64,000 nt of DNA, from assembly GCA_903813345.2 (NCBI GenBank), contig CAIIXF020000011.1:16103754-16167753 (forward strand), given 5' to 3'. Both the position numbers and the translations under genes were made by a program. The stretch comes from Owenia fusiformis (taxonomy: Eukaryota; Annelida; Polychaeta; Sabellida; Oweniidae). Shown piece after piece: positions 44,701 through 50,513 of the stretch. Under the pieces are notes generated by a model that worked only from the letters and a program-made list of their open reading frames with translations, made no database searches and was not told the DNA's origin. Position 1 is the stretch's first letter. Every line of letters begins with the position of its first letter.

Positions 44701-45586
44701 AGTTCAAGCAATATTTACAGGTAAACAGTGCTTCGTTAACATTTCCATGGCAATCATCAAGTTCCCAATATATATAGAGGATATCCAATAATTTATGAGT
44801 GATTTTTATCCACGAATGGATATGATATCTGTACGTGCGAGCGTAGTGTAGCGTATCCATGAGTTAATGTAGAGGTATTTTTGTCATGAGTCTATTGGTA
44901 AAATATTATCCATTGTTTGCAGAAAATTGGCATGGAGAAGATTGAGTTTGTGATACCTGCAACAGCTACCCTCTGGAACAAGGGGACACTTAGAGATCTA
45001 GATGGACCATTGAAGCAGGTGTGTGTATTGTATTTCTTATTGTGTATTCTATTAGAGTAATAGGCTAATGCAATACAATAAAGTCACATATTTGGTATGA
45101 TGTTTTTCTGACTATTGATGTTCCATCGCTCAAAAGGAAAACTTTTTTTCAAAAACATTTTTACGCATATTACTGCATTCAAAGTCCATCATAATCAAAC
45201 CAATACTCTCACTTTCCGATCTTCCTAGGCTTTAAGGCGTTGATTGAAAATGCCAGCCGCGTCCTGACTTTCGGAATATTTTCCTTAATACTCAGTTATT
45301 CTAGTTTTGAGTAAGTGTATTGTTTCATTTCATTTCTGTCAATTTTGAGAATGTTTGATGCCCGACCCTTTGTTGGAGAGTATTTATAAATATCCATTCT
45401 TCTTTACAGGATGTCAGGGACACCATGTCTACGTTTGCAAATCTTGAAAGGTTGGGCCTTTTGGAGAAATATCTGGAGGACTACAAAACATTTCGAAAGT
45501 CAATCAAAAGTGATGATGAGTTCTTGAAAGAAGAAGAAATATCTCGTCAGAATTATGGACAGATACTGTTCATTTATGGATGTTAA
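23592..45586 (+). CDS. SAM-dependent methyltransferase copy B, complete six-exon gene
   Basis: The gene is joined from 23592-23711, 24892-25033, 28950-29101, 44559-44720, 44923-45018 and 45410-45586, giving about 282 aa. It starts MSIYEDYEKRAAVYDKHR. Exon 2 holds the SAM-binding motif I, LDAGCGTGNYS, and motif II, VTLLDASEGML. Exon 3 has DLDFPDDTFDAIMF with TLHHVEN. Exon 4 has LKYGGVIIF. These define a class I (Methyltransf_11/25-like) fold acting on an unidentified, probably small, substrate. All phases agree (0, 1, 0, 0, 0) and no stop interrupts the joined frame. Exon 3 uses a GC donor. Introns 2 and 3 are 3.9 and 15.5 kb, swollen by repeats, a tRNA gene, a 5-kb TIR element and a mini-Polinton. 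Whether such an intron is spliced efficiently cannot be judged. Confidence 0.88.
24276..24563. repeat. 63-bp minisatellite of nested palindromes, in copy B intron 1
   Basis: About 4.5 units of TTCTTGGTGACTGTAGAAGC plus GAAGCCGGCTTC and AAGCCGGCTTTTTAAAAG. Each unit contains two self-complementary GAAGCCGGCTTC-type cores, so every repeat can form hairpins. Confidence 0.85.
24655..24835. mobile_element. MITE fragment with GGACACCCTGTA end
   Basis: TGCCTGTAACTTTTTACCAT through CGGGACACCCTGTA resembles the right end of the element at 47625-49155 (about 49010-49160). The left part is missing. It ends about 55 bp before exon 2 of copy B. Confidence 0.7.
24892..25033 (+). CDS. Methyltransferase copy B, exon 2 (SAM-binding exon)
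   Basis: The acceptor is TTTTTCCAG and the donor is GAAG/GTAAAG, phase 0 to 1. It encodes LHVLDAGCGTGNYSLALL, then VTLLDASEGMLHVAKKKLK. Confidence 0.92.
25480..27181. repeat. Segmental duplication block, copy B intron 2
   Basis: This is the counterpart of 991-2306, with the 25890-26290 repeat inserted. The foldback element (about 26300-26970) is retained. Confidence 0.85.
25890..26290. mobile_element. Inserted repeat with empty site in copy A
   Basis: CAGATGCGAGTAGG through TTTTTAATGAC matches 11304-11700. The duplicated block at about 1407 reads straight from GAAAGCTAAATTG to CATTTTAGAG without it, which brackets the inserted segment. Confidence 0.7.
27182..28805. other. Copy B-specific intron 2 segment
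   Basis: This is absent from the corresponding place in copy A (about 2306-2321). It contains an inverted A/T-rich LINE-tail-like piece with four GATA units (27546-27700). A second stretch (27410-27920) resembles the inverse of 46260-46430. Both share a possible RT-like IDFKAAYH string. The 112-codon ORF at 28219-28557 has no recognisable domain. Confidence 0.5.
28950..29101 (+). CDS. Methyltransferase copy B, exon 3
   Basis: The acceptor is CTTTACAG. Phase 1 entry gives DGRAEVKRGVMPDLDFPDD, then TLHHVENSPNSEGEYLK. It ends TTACAA before GCGAGT, a GC donor shared with copy A. Confidence 0.88.
29166..30803. other. Copy B intron 3, first part: no gene recognised
   Basis: About 1.6 kb without a counterpart in copy A, where the sequence passes from the exon 3 flank directly to the truncated tRNA at 2684. 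GAACTCGTAAAGCGAGTTACG near 29453 partly resembles the inverse of 37440-37505. No domain is seen in the ORFs. Confidence 0.5.
30804..30875 (+). tRNA. tRNA-Gly (anticodon TCC)
   Basis: A 72-nt cloverleaf with a perfect 7-bp acceptor stem GCGTCGG/CCGACGC and discriminator A. The D arm is GTGTAAAGGTTAGCA, the anticodon loop CTTCCAA on stem TTGC/GCAA reads TCC, and the T arm is CCGGG/CCCGG with loop TTCGATT. There is no intron, and the internal A and B boxes look intact. It closely resembles animal tRNA-Gly(UCC). It lies in intron 3 of methyltransferase copy B on the same strand, and decayed copies are at 2684, 2862, 3183 and 30994. TTTTT stretches a few bases downstream (TCGTTTTT) could terminate Pol III. 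Confidence 0.93.
30994..31023 (+). pseudogene. tRNA-Gly anticodon-arm fragment
   Basis: CTAGCATTGTTGCCTTCCAA then GCAATAAAAG, a fragment equivalent to the middle of the copy at 2862-2906. Confidence 0.7.
31560..32570 (+). repeat. 505-bp tandem duplication with decayed RT-like motifs
   Basis: Unit 1 (31560-32068) and unit 2 (32069-32570) align along their length. In each, short frames on the + strand read GILQGSILRALLF or GVLQGSIL, and GVPQGSTTLHYYHNLL or VVFQGSTLVHYYHNLL. These resemble the G-PQGS-LGPLLF motif of LINE reverse transcriptases. The frames are otherwise broken. Confidence 0.55.
32571..35165. other. Interior of the 5-kb element: no gene recognised
   Basis: AT-rich sequence. GAATAAGAAGGGTGTCA-like repeats occur near 33976 and 34156. 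The segment 34900-35060 is the inverse partner of 31540-31690 (TCGATCACAGGGACAGA, TTGTATCACCATCTGAAATA). The small ORFs lack domains. Confidence 0.5.
35166..35501 (+). CDS. Unrecognised 111-codon ORF with signal-like N terminus
   Basis: An open frame from ATG to TAA with a hydrophobic stretch at about residues 24-42 (LRLLCFIVLLSHILFC) preceded by basic residues. This could be a signal peptide or anchor. The rest contains three N-glycosylation sequons (NVT, NIS, NSS). The 3' end overlaps a foldback arm shared with 4290-4615. It lies inside the 5-kb TIR element. It may be a chance ORF or an exon of an element gene. No family is recognised. Confidence 0.25.
   Translation: MEPIRKKFLKYIFLVERPSNSLRKLRLLCFIVLLSHILFCSYSNGKVIDFKQNVTVKYGKIEFYRFTKTIHQTHVLMIRRNISGCINSSHFQQYVKRSGIDMENFLNTRFS
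35461..36190. repeat. Foldback inside the 5-kb element
   Basis: GGTATCGATATGGAGAACT at 35461 is mirrored at about 36170. Further in, AAATTTTGGTTGATTTTAAA at 35754 is mirrored near 35855-35875. One arm is also present at 4290-4615. Confidence 0.7.
37602..37607 (+). repeat. Target-site duplication, left
   Basis: CACAGA abuts the left TIR and is repeated immediately outside the right TIR. Confidence 0.85.
37608..37852 (+). repeat. Left TIR of mini-Polinton
   Basis: It starts AGTAGATAGAAAACTGAGGG, then has a GC-rich CGCCACGGGC duplication, GATGAGCAGGAGATA repeats, GAGATAAATTAATTG repeats, and two 43-bp units (TTAAATGGGTGAGAGATAAG and beyond). Tandem motifs inside a TIR are plausible protein-binding sites for replication or packaging (inference). 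Confidence 0.9.
37958..39508 (-). CDS. Zinc-finger/A32-like packaging ATPase
   Basis: 516 aa, intact. Residues 3-24 form a C2H2-like finger with unusual spacing (YCHCGKEF, then LARHKGMH). Residues 40-235 are a P-loop NTPase: Walker A GPTGCGKT (49-56), Walker B NLMIVDDL (120-127), and CLLQN (154-158), which fits the polar sensor of viral DNA-packaging (FtsK/HerA, A32-like) ATPases. Residues 318-341 form a second finger (CDYC, then H and C). A charged helical region and a Ser/Asp/Glu-rich acidic tail (about 480-516) follow. It is longer than the usual ATPase of Polintons or adintoviruses because of the fingers and the C-terminal extension. A role in moving element DNA into capsids, perhaps supplied by another element, is inferred. 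Confidence 0.85.
   Translation of the reverse strand: MYYCHCGKEFRHASSLARHKGMHSALGKEDIHVGMDKVLHHPFTMLVTGPTGCGKTTFVKQLLENVEQRIQPPPQRIIWCFGQWQPLYIEIKNTHPGIEFMMGIPDDLNSPDFLNPRVRNLMIVDDLMSDATKDRKISDLFTKGSHHRNLSVICLLQNIFHHGRENRTISLNTHYIVLYKNPRDQNQVRVLSQQMYPGNSHKLLDAYNAATLKPYGHLLIDLKQETPEHLRLCYDKTHQTMNEHDSSHLKGEPFTKTVQSNDIALPYDLNSIENPFKEMSQYDTSIMKPPYQFTASIKDTIPSNVMHSDNKNYNMKEICHCDYCGVMLISRMDLQNHIQNCPLNEDIDDPPMKKVCTEGFQENPVYIRLKDKAINKFKDQIEEQEAKYIDKQKGNSEYDRRYMANQKFLPKIRETFKTYYKYLVEDLLDLQCSPTHKEIMVHIQQLMSTGIPFEDAFKKTMLHHNYMTEDIINVGLYDDANVSDESYTDSSDNDEASESSDNESDETNDSVSDNKD
39592..40196. repeat. Minisatellite between the two mini-Polinton genes
   Basis: About 600 bp of GCTAATGCTAACAGAT variants. A higher-order unit of roughly 75 bp (ACATATGCTAATGATGATGC and onward) recurs about four times from 39855. 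It occupies nearly the whole space between the ATPase start and the end of the 146-aa ORF. Confidence 0.9.
40307..40747 (-). CDS. Small basic protein of mini-Polinton, unknown function
   Basis: 146 aa, same strand as and upstream of the ATPase. An internal Met at residue 24 (MKLVPYVDNPEHW) could be the true start. Features: an N-terminal segment with DNPEHWLKLIRAGRQN, a GRGWIGIDD turn, a probable helix SPMTAVVDRAKAQLKRQHED, and a very basic C terminus (KKKPFKQKKQNTSNTRKKR) ending PPGIPARMDD. The basic tail would suit a DNA-binding or core-like protein, or a partner for the acidic tail of the ATPase; both are inference. No family is recognised. The open frame next to an intact ATPase argues that it is a real gene. 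Confidence 0.65.
   Translation of the reverse strand: MSEIFKSLSFQSSYLIYTHQLKTMKLVPYVDNPEHWLKLIRAGRQNRLKVSQTGRGWIGIDDIKEDTKPVQIISPMTAVVDRAKAQLKRQHEDMKYEEYRPSKEKQQNSVNIKKKPFKQKKQNTSNTRKKRTFLYKPPGIPARMDD
40748..41411. other. Mini-Polinton right interior
   Basis: AT-rich. It contains two 47-bp tandem units (GGTCAATTCAATATA, AAATAAATAAACCTTTTCA) at 41106-41200. A 63-codon - strand ORF (40863-41054) with a hydrophobic N terminus is of doubtful significance. Confidence 0.5.
41412..41656 (-). repeat. Right TIR of mini-Polinton
   Basis: This is the inverse of 37608-37852, with no mismatch found by eye. It is followed inward by an extra partial 43-bp unit (TTTCTCACCC). The CACAGA duplication follows at 41657-41662. 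Confidence 0.9.
42090..44370. repeat. Inverted duplication around a split foldback MITE
   Basis: The block TAATCCACACAGATTAACAC (about 42190) is the inverse of GTGTGGATTATCCATT (about 44245), and both match 8100-8250 of copy A. Between them lies a copy of the 8601-9859 foldback, interrupted by about 600 bp (42780-43382) and by the MITE at 43592-43985. Confidence 0.65.
43592..43985. mobile_element. 394-bp MITE with perfect 26-bp TIRs
   Basis: AAAGGACGATTCTCGGTTTG and six further bases at the left are perfectly mirrored at the right (43960-43985). The interior is two direct repeats of about 145 bp, each starting TGAGC(A/G)TTATCCCTGCTTC. The related foldback at 9265-9285 lacks it, which shows insertion. 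There is no ORF. Confidence 0.85.
44559..44720 (+). CDS. Methyltransferase copy B, exon 4
   Basis: The acceptor is TTTTTCAG and the donor CAG/GTAAAC; 54 codons, phase 0/0. It encodes RAKQILKYGGVIIFNTSTPC to FKQYLQ. Confidence 0.9.
44923..45018 (+). CDS. Methyltransferase copy B, exon 5
   Basis: The acceptor is TTTGCAG and the donor CAG/GTGTGT; 32 codons. It encodes KIGMEKIEFVIPATATLW to DGPLKQ. Confidence 0.9.
45410..45586 (+). CDS. Methyltransferase copy B, exon 6 (terminal)
   Basis: The acceptor is CTTTACAG; 58 codons plus TAA. It encodes DVRDTMSTFANLERLGLLEK to FIYGC. Confidence 0.9.
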   Translation, partial: DVRDTMSTFANLERLGLLEKYLEDYKTFRKSIKSDDEFLKEEEISRQNYGQILFIYGC

Positions 45587-45835
45587 TCTTTATTTGTCCA
45601 TTATTGCTTGTTGTAAAAATGCCATAACATAGTAAGAGGAAGATGTTATTATGCATCACTGATTTAGCTTTGCACTCTACCACGTTATCGTATCACAATA
45701 TTGCAACAAAAATAGCTCGTTGAAAAATAAGTAGTGTTATAGATGTATAATTCCTTTTAAATATTGAAAATTAGGATGAGTGACATAAACTTAGAAAGTT
45801 AAGGTAAGAGAAAATGTAGTCATGTCTGCATTTAA

Positions 45836-46810
45836 TACAGGGCGTCCACAAAAAAGTATACCCAACTTCAAAACCAAATTACTAGAATCCTGAGCAATCT
45901 TTTTGGAATCCAAAGGCAACAGCAAGAAGCCTTATTTGTCTTCCATCAAATGGTACCTAGATCATTATGTAACATTACGTATGACTGATCAACCATGACC
46001 ATTCTGATAGGTGGTAAATTTAGCACTGTGCCAAATATCTTCCTGTGTGGCAATCGATGTGTAATTGGCTCAGTATTCTTTTTCTGTTACATTATGTTAG
46101 ATGACAGGACTTTCATAATGAACTGGACTGGGGGCTGAGTAGCTCTCTTATGAAAAAGATTTGGCAAAAAGCTTACTTACTCTAAAATAGGCCTACAAAC
46201 ATGGTTCAACTGACACCTGAGCAGAAGAGCCAACAAAAAGATAGTGCAGTGTACTGTTTAAGAGTCCCTATTCTTACTATTGAAAATAGATTCTAGCAAT
46301 ACTGCCCAACATGAATCTACTTGTTGAGACTCAATCAACTTGAGTTCTTCTGAGAAAATGAGGATTTCAACAAGGGTGTATTGACTTCAGTAGGGGATCC
46401 TATTGACTTCAAGGCTGCATATCATCAAGTAGAAGTTTCATTGCTGTTCAAGAGGCTCTTGGGATCCGATTCCCGCGAGGGAGGTAGCAATAAAAGTTAT
46501 GGAAAATTATGCAAAAAGGTTGAAGAACATGGAACAAGTTTGAATTTGAACATTAAAAATGTTTTGAACACAAAAAACATTCATTGTGTCAATCCTACTT
46601 GAATGCTACATTGGCACAGTGCTGATTTTACCACCTTTCATAAAAGTATTGATTGCTCGGTCATCCATGGCAGGTACATAATGATCTAGGTACCATTTGA
46701 TAGATAATTAACTAGGCCATATACTGCAGCCTTCAAATTTTAAAAAATTGCTCAGAATTCTGGTATCCTGGCTTTGGAGTTGGGTATACTTTTTTTGTGG
46801 ACGCCCTGTA
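45836..46810. mobile_element. 975-bp mariner-like TIR element
   Basis: TACAGGGCGTCCACAAAAAA at the left is mirrored by TTTTTTTGTGGACGCCCTGTA at the right. Pairing continues through AGTATACCCAACT and into TGAGCAATTTTT. TA at each end fits Tc1/mariner-type target duplication. The interior has short frames only, including one with an RT-like IDFKAAYH string (46381-46602) shared with 27410-27920. No transposase is recognised. Confidence 0.75.
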
Positions 46811-47624
46811 GTTCAAAATCAACTTCTGTAGTATTTTGACACCACCTTCTAATTTGCCTCACTGACCTTTTATTGTTTCTCAAAACATATCAAAATCATG
46901 AAATTAGGGTGATGAGCGGGAGAATTTTGCCATGAAGTTTTCAAACTGTATATTGAAAGCGTTACAGCCCAATCCAACTCGTTTTTGCCATCCTAGATTA
47001 TTTTGGTTATAAAGCTCAATTTTTGGGCATTTTTCGAGAATATAATTGTAAAATGTATCAAATGGACAGAATAGTGCACCTATGTTAAACAAGTATACCA
47101 GTTAATATCAAGTGTTGCTGTTGACCTCAAACATATTGATAACAGATGTGATATTTGAACAAATTAAAATTCTTCACAAAAATATAAAGCAATGAACAGA
47201 TATATCACTGGATGATTATTATTGAATTTTAATGGGGCAAGTTTGTATGACATACTCTTCAAGCCCGAGGCCCGAGGTGTATACAGTAATAAAAAAAAGT
47301 TTCTTGTGTTTTACATCAATCTTGTATTGTTACATCCATTATTAACTCATTTGTATAAGTAAGTAGCTTAAAGTACAGTGATATCCCCAGCATTAAAGCA
47401 AGTGGGCGCAGCACCTACCTGAGATTTTGAAAATAGGCTTGCATATTCACCTGAAAATCCATTTGCAACCACTTGAAAATGAGAAAAATCATGAAAATTT
47501 GGCATATTTTGACCAATTTTGGTCTGAATTGTGAAAATGATAATTTTGCACCCACCTGAGAAAACATCCTTGGGAGATCACTGATGTATGTAATAAAAGA
47601 GTAGTATATTTACATATACAGGGT

Positions 47625-49155
47625 GTCCCGAAAGTATGCCCCCCCTAGGCAGACATACACCAATGATCCCATTGTACACTCCCCTCCATAAGTTTGGCAA
47701 CCTTTTTTCTCCATTGAACTACGTGTTAAAGCCTCCTTACCTTTGAATTTTTATTTACTTAACCGGCGATGAAATAACTTATAATATTGATTATAATATA
47801 ATATTGACCTTATTTCCAATACCTCCAAATTTTTTTCCTCAATTACAATAGGTCAAAAATTGATGATAAATTTGATGAATTTTTGAAAATCGTCATTCCC
47901 ATGTAATCCAATGGGAAATGGAGGGTTCGGGGCAAATCAGGATATCTTTTCAGTAAAAGATTCAGCAAAAATTATTTTTATATAGAAAATTGAATTGTCT
48001 AACTTTTTAAAACACTAAGTGTTTAGTTTATGTGATGAATATAAAAGTTACAGTGCTCCAAAGTCATTTTTGAAAATAATTTTTCGCCTCCTGTGTTATT
48101 TCAATGGGAGAGATTTTGAAAAACAACTTTGACTTTAAAGCCCTATAACTTTGTTGAACCTGAAGAAACATATCAATTTTTTGTTAAATAAAGTTAGCAA
48201 ATTCAATTGCCTGCCTAACTCGTATTTTTTGCAAGGACTCGGATGGATGGATATTCTGTCATATGACTTGCGGCAAACCTACCATTTCCCATTGGTTAAC
48301 ATGGGAATGTCGATTTTCAAAAATTCATCAAATTTATCATCAATTTTCGACCTATTGTAATTGAGAAAAAAAATTGAGAAAATTTGGAGGTATTGAAATT
48401 AAAGTCAAATTACCTTTCCATCAATAGTATAAGTATTTTCATCGCAGGTTAAGTAAATAAAAATTCAAAGGTAAAGAGGCTTTAACACGTAGTTCAATGA
48501 GGAAAAAAGGTTGCCAAACTTATGGAGGGGAGTGTATGTGTCATATATCATTTTAAAGCTCATCCAAAGTTACATTGATTTGCCAAGTATCATCGTTCAA
48601 CTAACAAATGGGAAAAAGTTACAGGCATATCAAAACTTAGTGTTTGGCCAATATTAAAGTTAAAACCAGTATCCTGGAAACACCGCTAACCTGAATGTGA
48701 CCACAAATATGGGTGCTATCGTCAAAGAGAGGATGGATATTGAGTTGTAAAAAGAGGTCGGCAAGGGCAGATACTCCAAGGAAACGCTTCTAAAATGTCT
48801 CAAAAGGGTTTTATGAGGATTATTAAATGCCATACCCCTATTTGTAGTGTATTTAAGGTCATATCTGGAAAGAATTACTGATGTTAACATGGCCAAGGGA
48901 GATGCGGCGACTATTAATTTTGTGTAAAATTAACTTTAATTTTGGTAGTGTTTAACTTTAATTTTGGTAGTGTTTAACTTTAATTTTGGTAAAACACTAC
49001 ATTTTGAAATGTGTGTCACTTTTTCCCGTTTGTGAGTTGAACCATGATACTTGGCAAATCAATGTAACTTTGGACAAGCTTTAAAATGATATATGATACA
49101 TACTATGGGTCATTGGTGTATGTCTGCCTATGGGGGGGCATCCTTTCAGGACACC
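47625..49155. mobile_element. 1.5-kb mariner-like foldback MITE
   Basis: The ends are TACAGGGTGTCCCGAAAGTA and CTTTCAGGACACCCTGTA, with GGCAGACATACACCAATGA mirrored just inside. Two further inverted arm pairs lie inside (47680-47920 with 48290-48530, and 48535-48620 with 49010-49110). Related pieces occur at 17870-18035, 21066-21300 and 24655-24835. A short TTTAATTTTGGTAGTGTTTA tandem lies at about 48930-48990. It is non-coding. Confidence 0.75.
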
Positions 49156-49159
49156 CTGT

Positions 49160-50095
49160 ACAATTGAACCCCTGCAACAGGCTATATTTTCCTTAATACT
49201 TGAATGAATAGGCTCATATGTTTAATTTTGAAGAAATTACAAGGGTTTAACAAACATGCCTGAGAATAAGATATTGTGCAACATTTTATCAATGTGATTC
49301 ACGGAAATAGTTGAAACACATTGGCTGATCTTAAAACAGCTGCTTTCAGTTAGAGATAAAAGTTTAAAACACTACCATATGACAAATGATGGGACACTAT
49401 TTAAGCAGAAAACACATTTCACACGTTCATTGATCATTTTGAAGCAGTTTTAACCATTCAACAGCTCGGGGATATGTTATTTACACCAACAGTTAGAGGG
49501 GGGCCTCTTGTGGAAGGAAGTTGCCCCCTGTGACCGTGTATCTGAGAAACCCTTCATCAATTAGCTTTAAAAAATCACAAGAAAATCCAATGTTCAATGT
49601 TTTGAGCCATATTTCATTAAATTGGTCCATGATTTATGAAGATATTGACATTCCAAGATCATATAGGGTTATAATCGCGATTTCACTGGAAAATGTTTTC
49701 GTCTATGGAAGCTTAGAACATTTCTTTGGATCACAATTTTTTTGCAACTAACAAAGGTAGGATGCTAGTTTTAAGCCATAATGTGCAGGATTCAAAATTG
49801 AACAAAGTCGGAAAATATTAGTTCTTTAAGACTGCTGCTTACAAAATGTCAGGGGAAGGGTGTTGAAGGGTTGAAGAATCGCAGATATTGAAAATCACAT
49901 TTTATCCATTTTCAGTAATGTTTGGTCAGGGCTTATAATTTCTGCAAATTTCAAGACTAAGAAAATATGTGATACCAACATAAATTTTCGACCTTCCTCT
50001 ACAACAATTGAAAATATGAAAGAATTCCTGCTAGTAATAAGGGAAATATGGCCCGTTGCAGGGGTTCACTTTTTCTGGACCAACCTGTATATGTT
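49160..50095. mobile_element. Abutting MITE with mariner-like right end
   Basis: TGAACCCCTGCAACAGGC with ATATTTTCCTTAATAC at the left is mirrored by GCCCGTTGCAGGGGTTCA then TCTGGACCAACCTGTATA at the right. The left terminal bases are lost where it meets the previous element. A related piece lies at 690-832. Confidence 0.6.
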
Positions 50096-50393
50096 CCAAG
50101 GTCTCAGCTTGAAGCCGTGGTTATAGATACCAACAATATGATTATCAACACGGTCGTGGTTTTCATTAAGGGATTTTCTAAAGATATATTGTCATATTTA
50201 TAAAGATAAGTGTTTTGACCTAGAACTAGACAACGAGGGTGAAAGAACATAGTATATAACGGTGAACTTATTTATCTACATGTAAAAGTTCTCTTGAAAT
50301 CTCAAATCACGAATAAAGGTTAACCAAATAAACTAGAAAGATCAGTTGTCTTATGTTTGCTAATGATCTCTGTAATTTCTCTATTGCTGAGAG

Positions 50394-50513
50394 ATGAGTA
50401 TATATGAAGACTATGAGAAGAGGGCAGCTGTCTATGATAAACACAGGGTTGCTGCAGGGGTAGACACACTCATTGGAATCTTTCTCGGACAGACTAGGAA
50501 ACCATTGTCACAG
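50394..50513 (+). CDS. Methyltransferase copy C, exon 1a (with start codon)
   Basis: This is the only exon 1 copy in gene C that retains ATG and MSIYED. It ends TCACAG before GTATAT, phase 0. The ATG context TTGCTGAGAGATGAG matches copy B. Confidence 0.88.

Noticed and set aside
46381-46602. Transposase or reverse transcriptase gene in the 975-bp TIR element
   Set aside because: Only a short IDFKAAYH-like string is suggestive. The frame is brief and no other motif is present.
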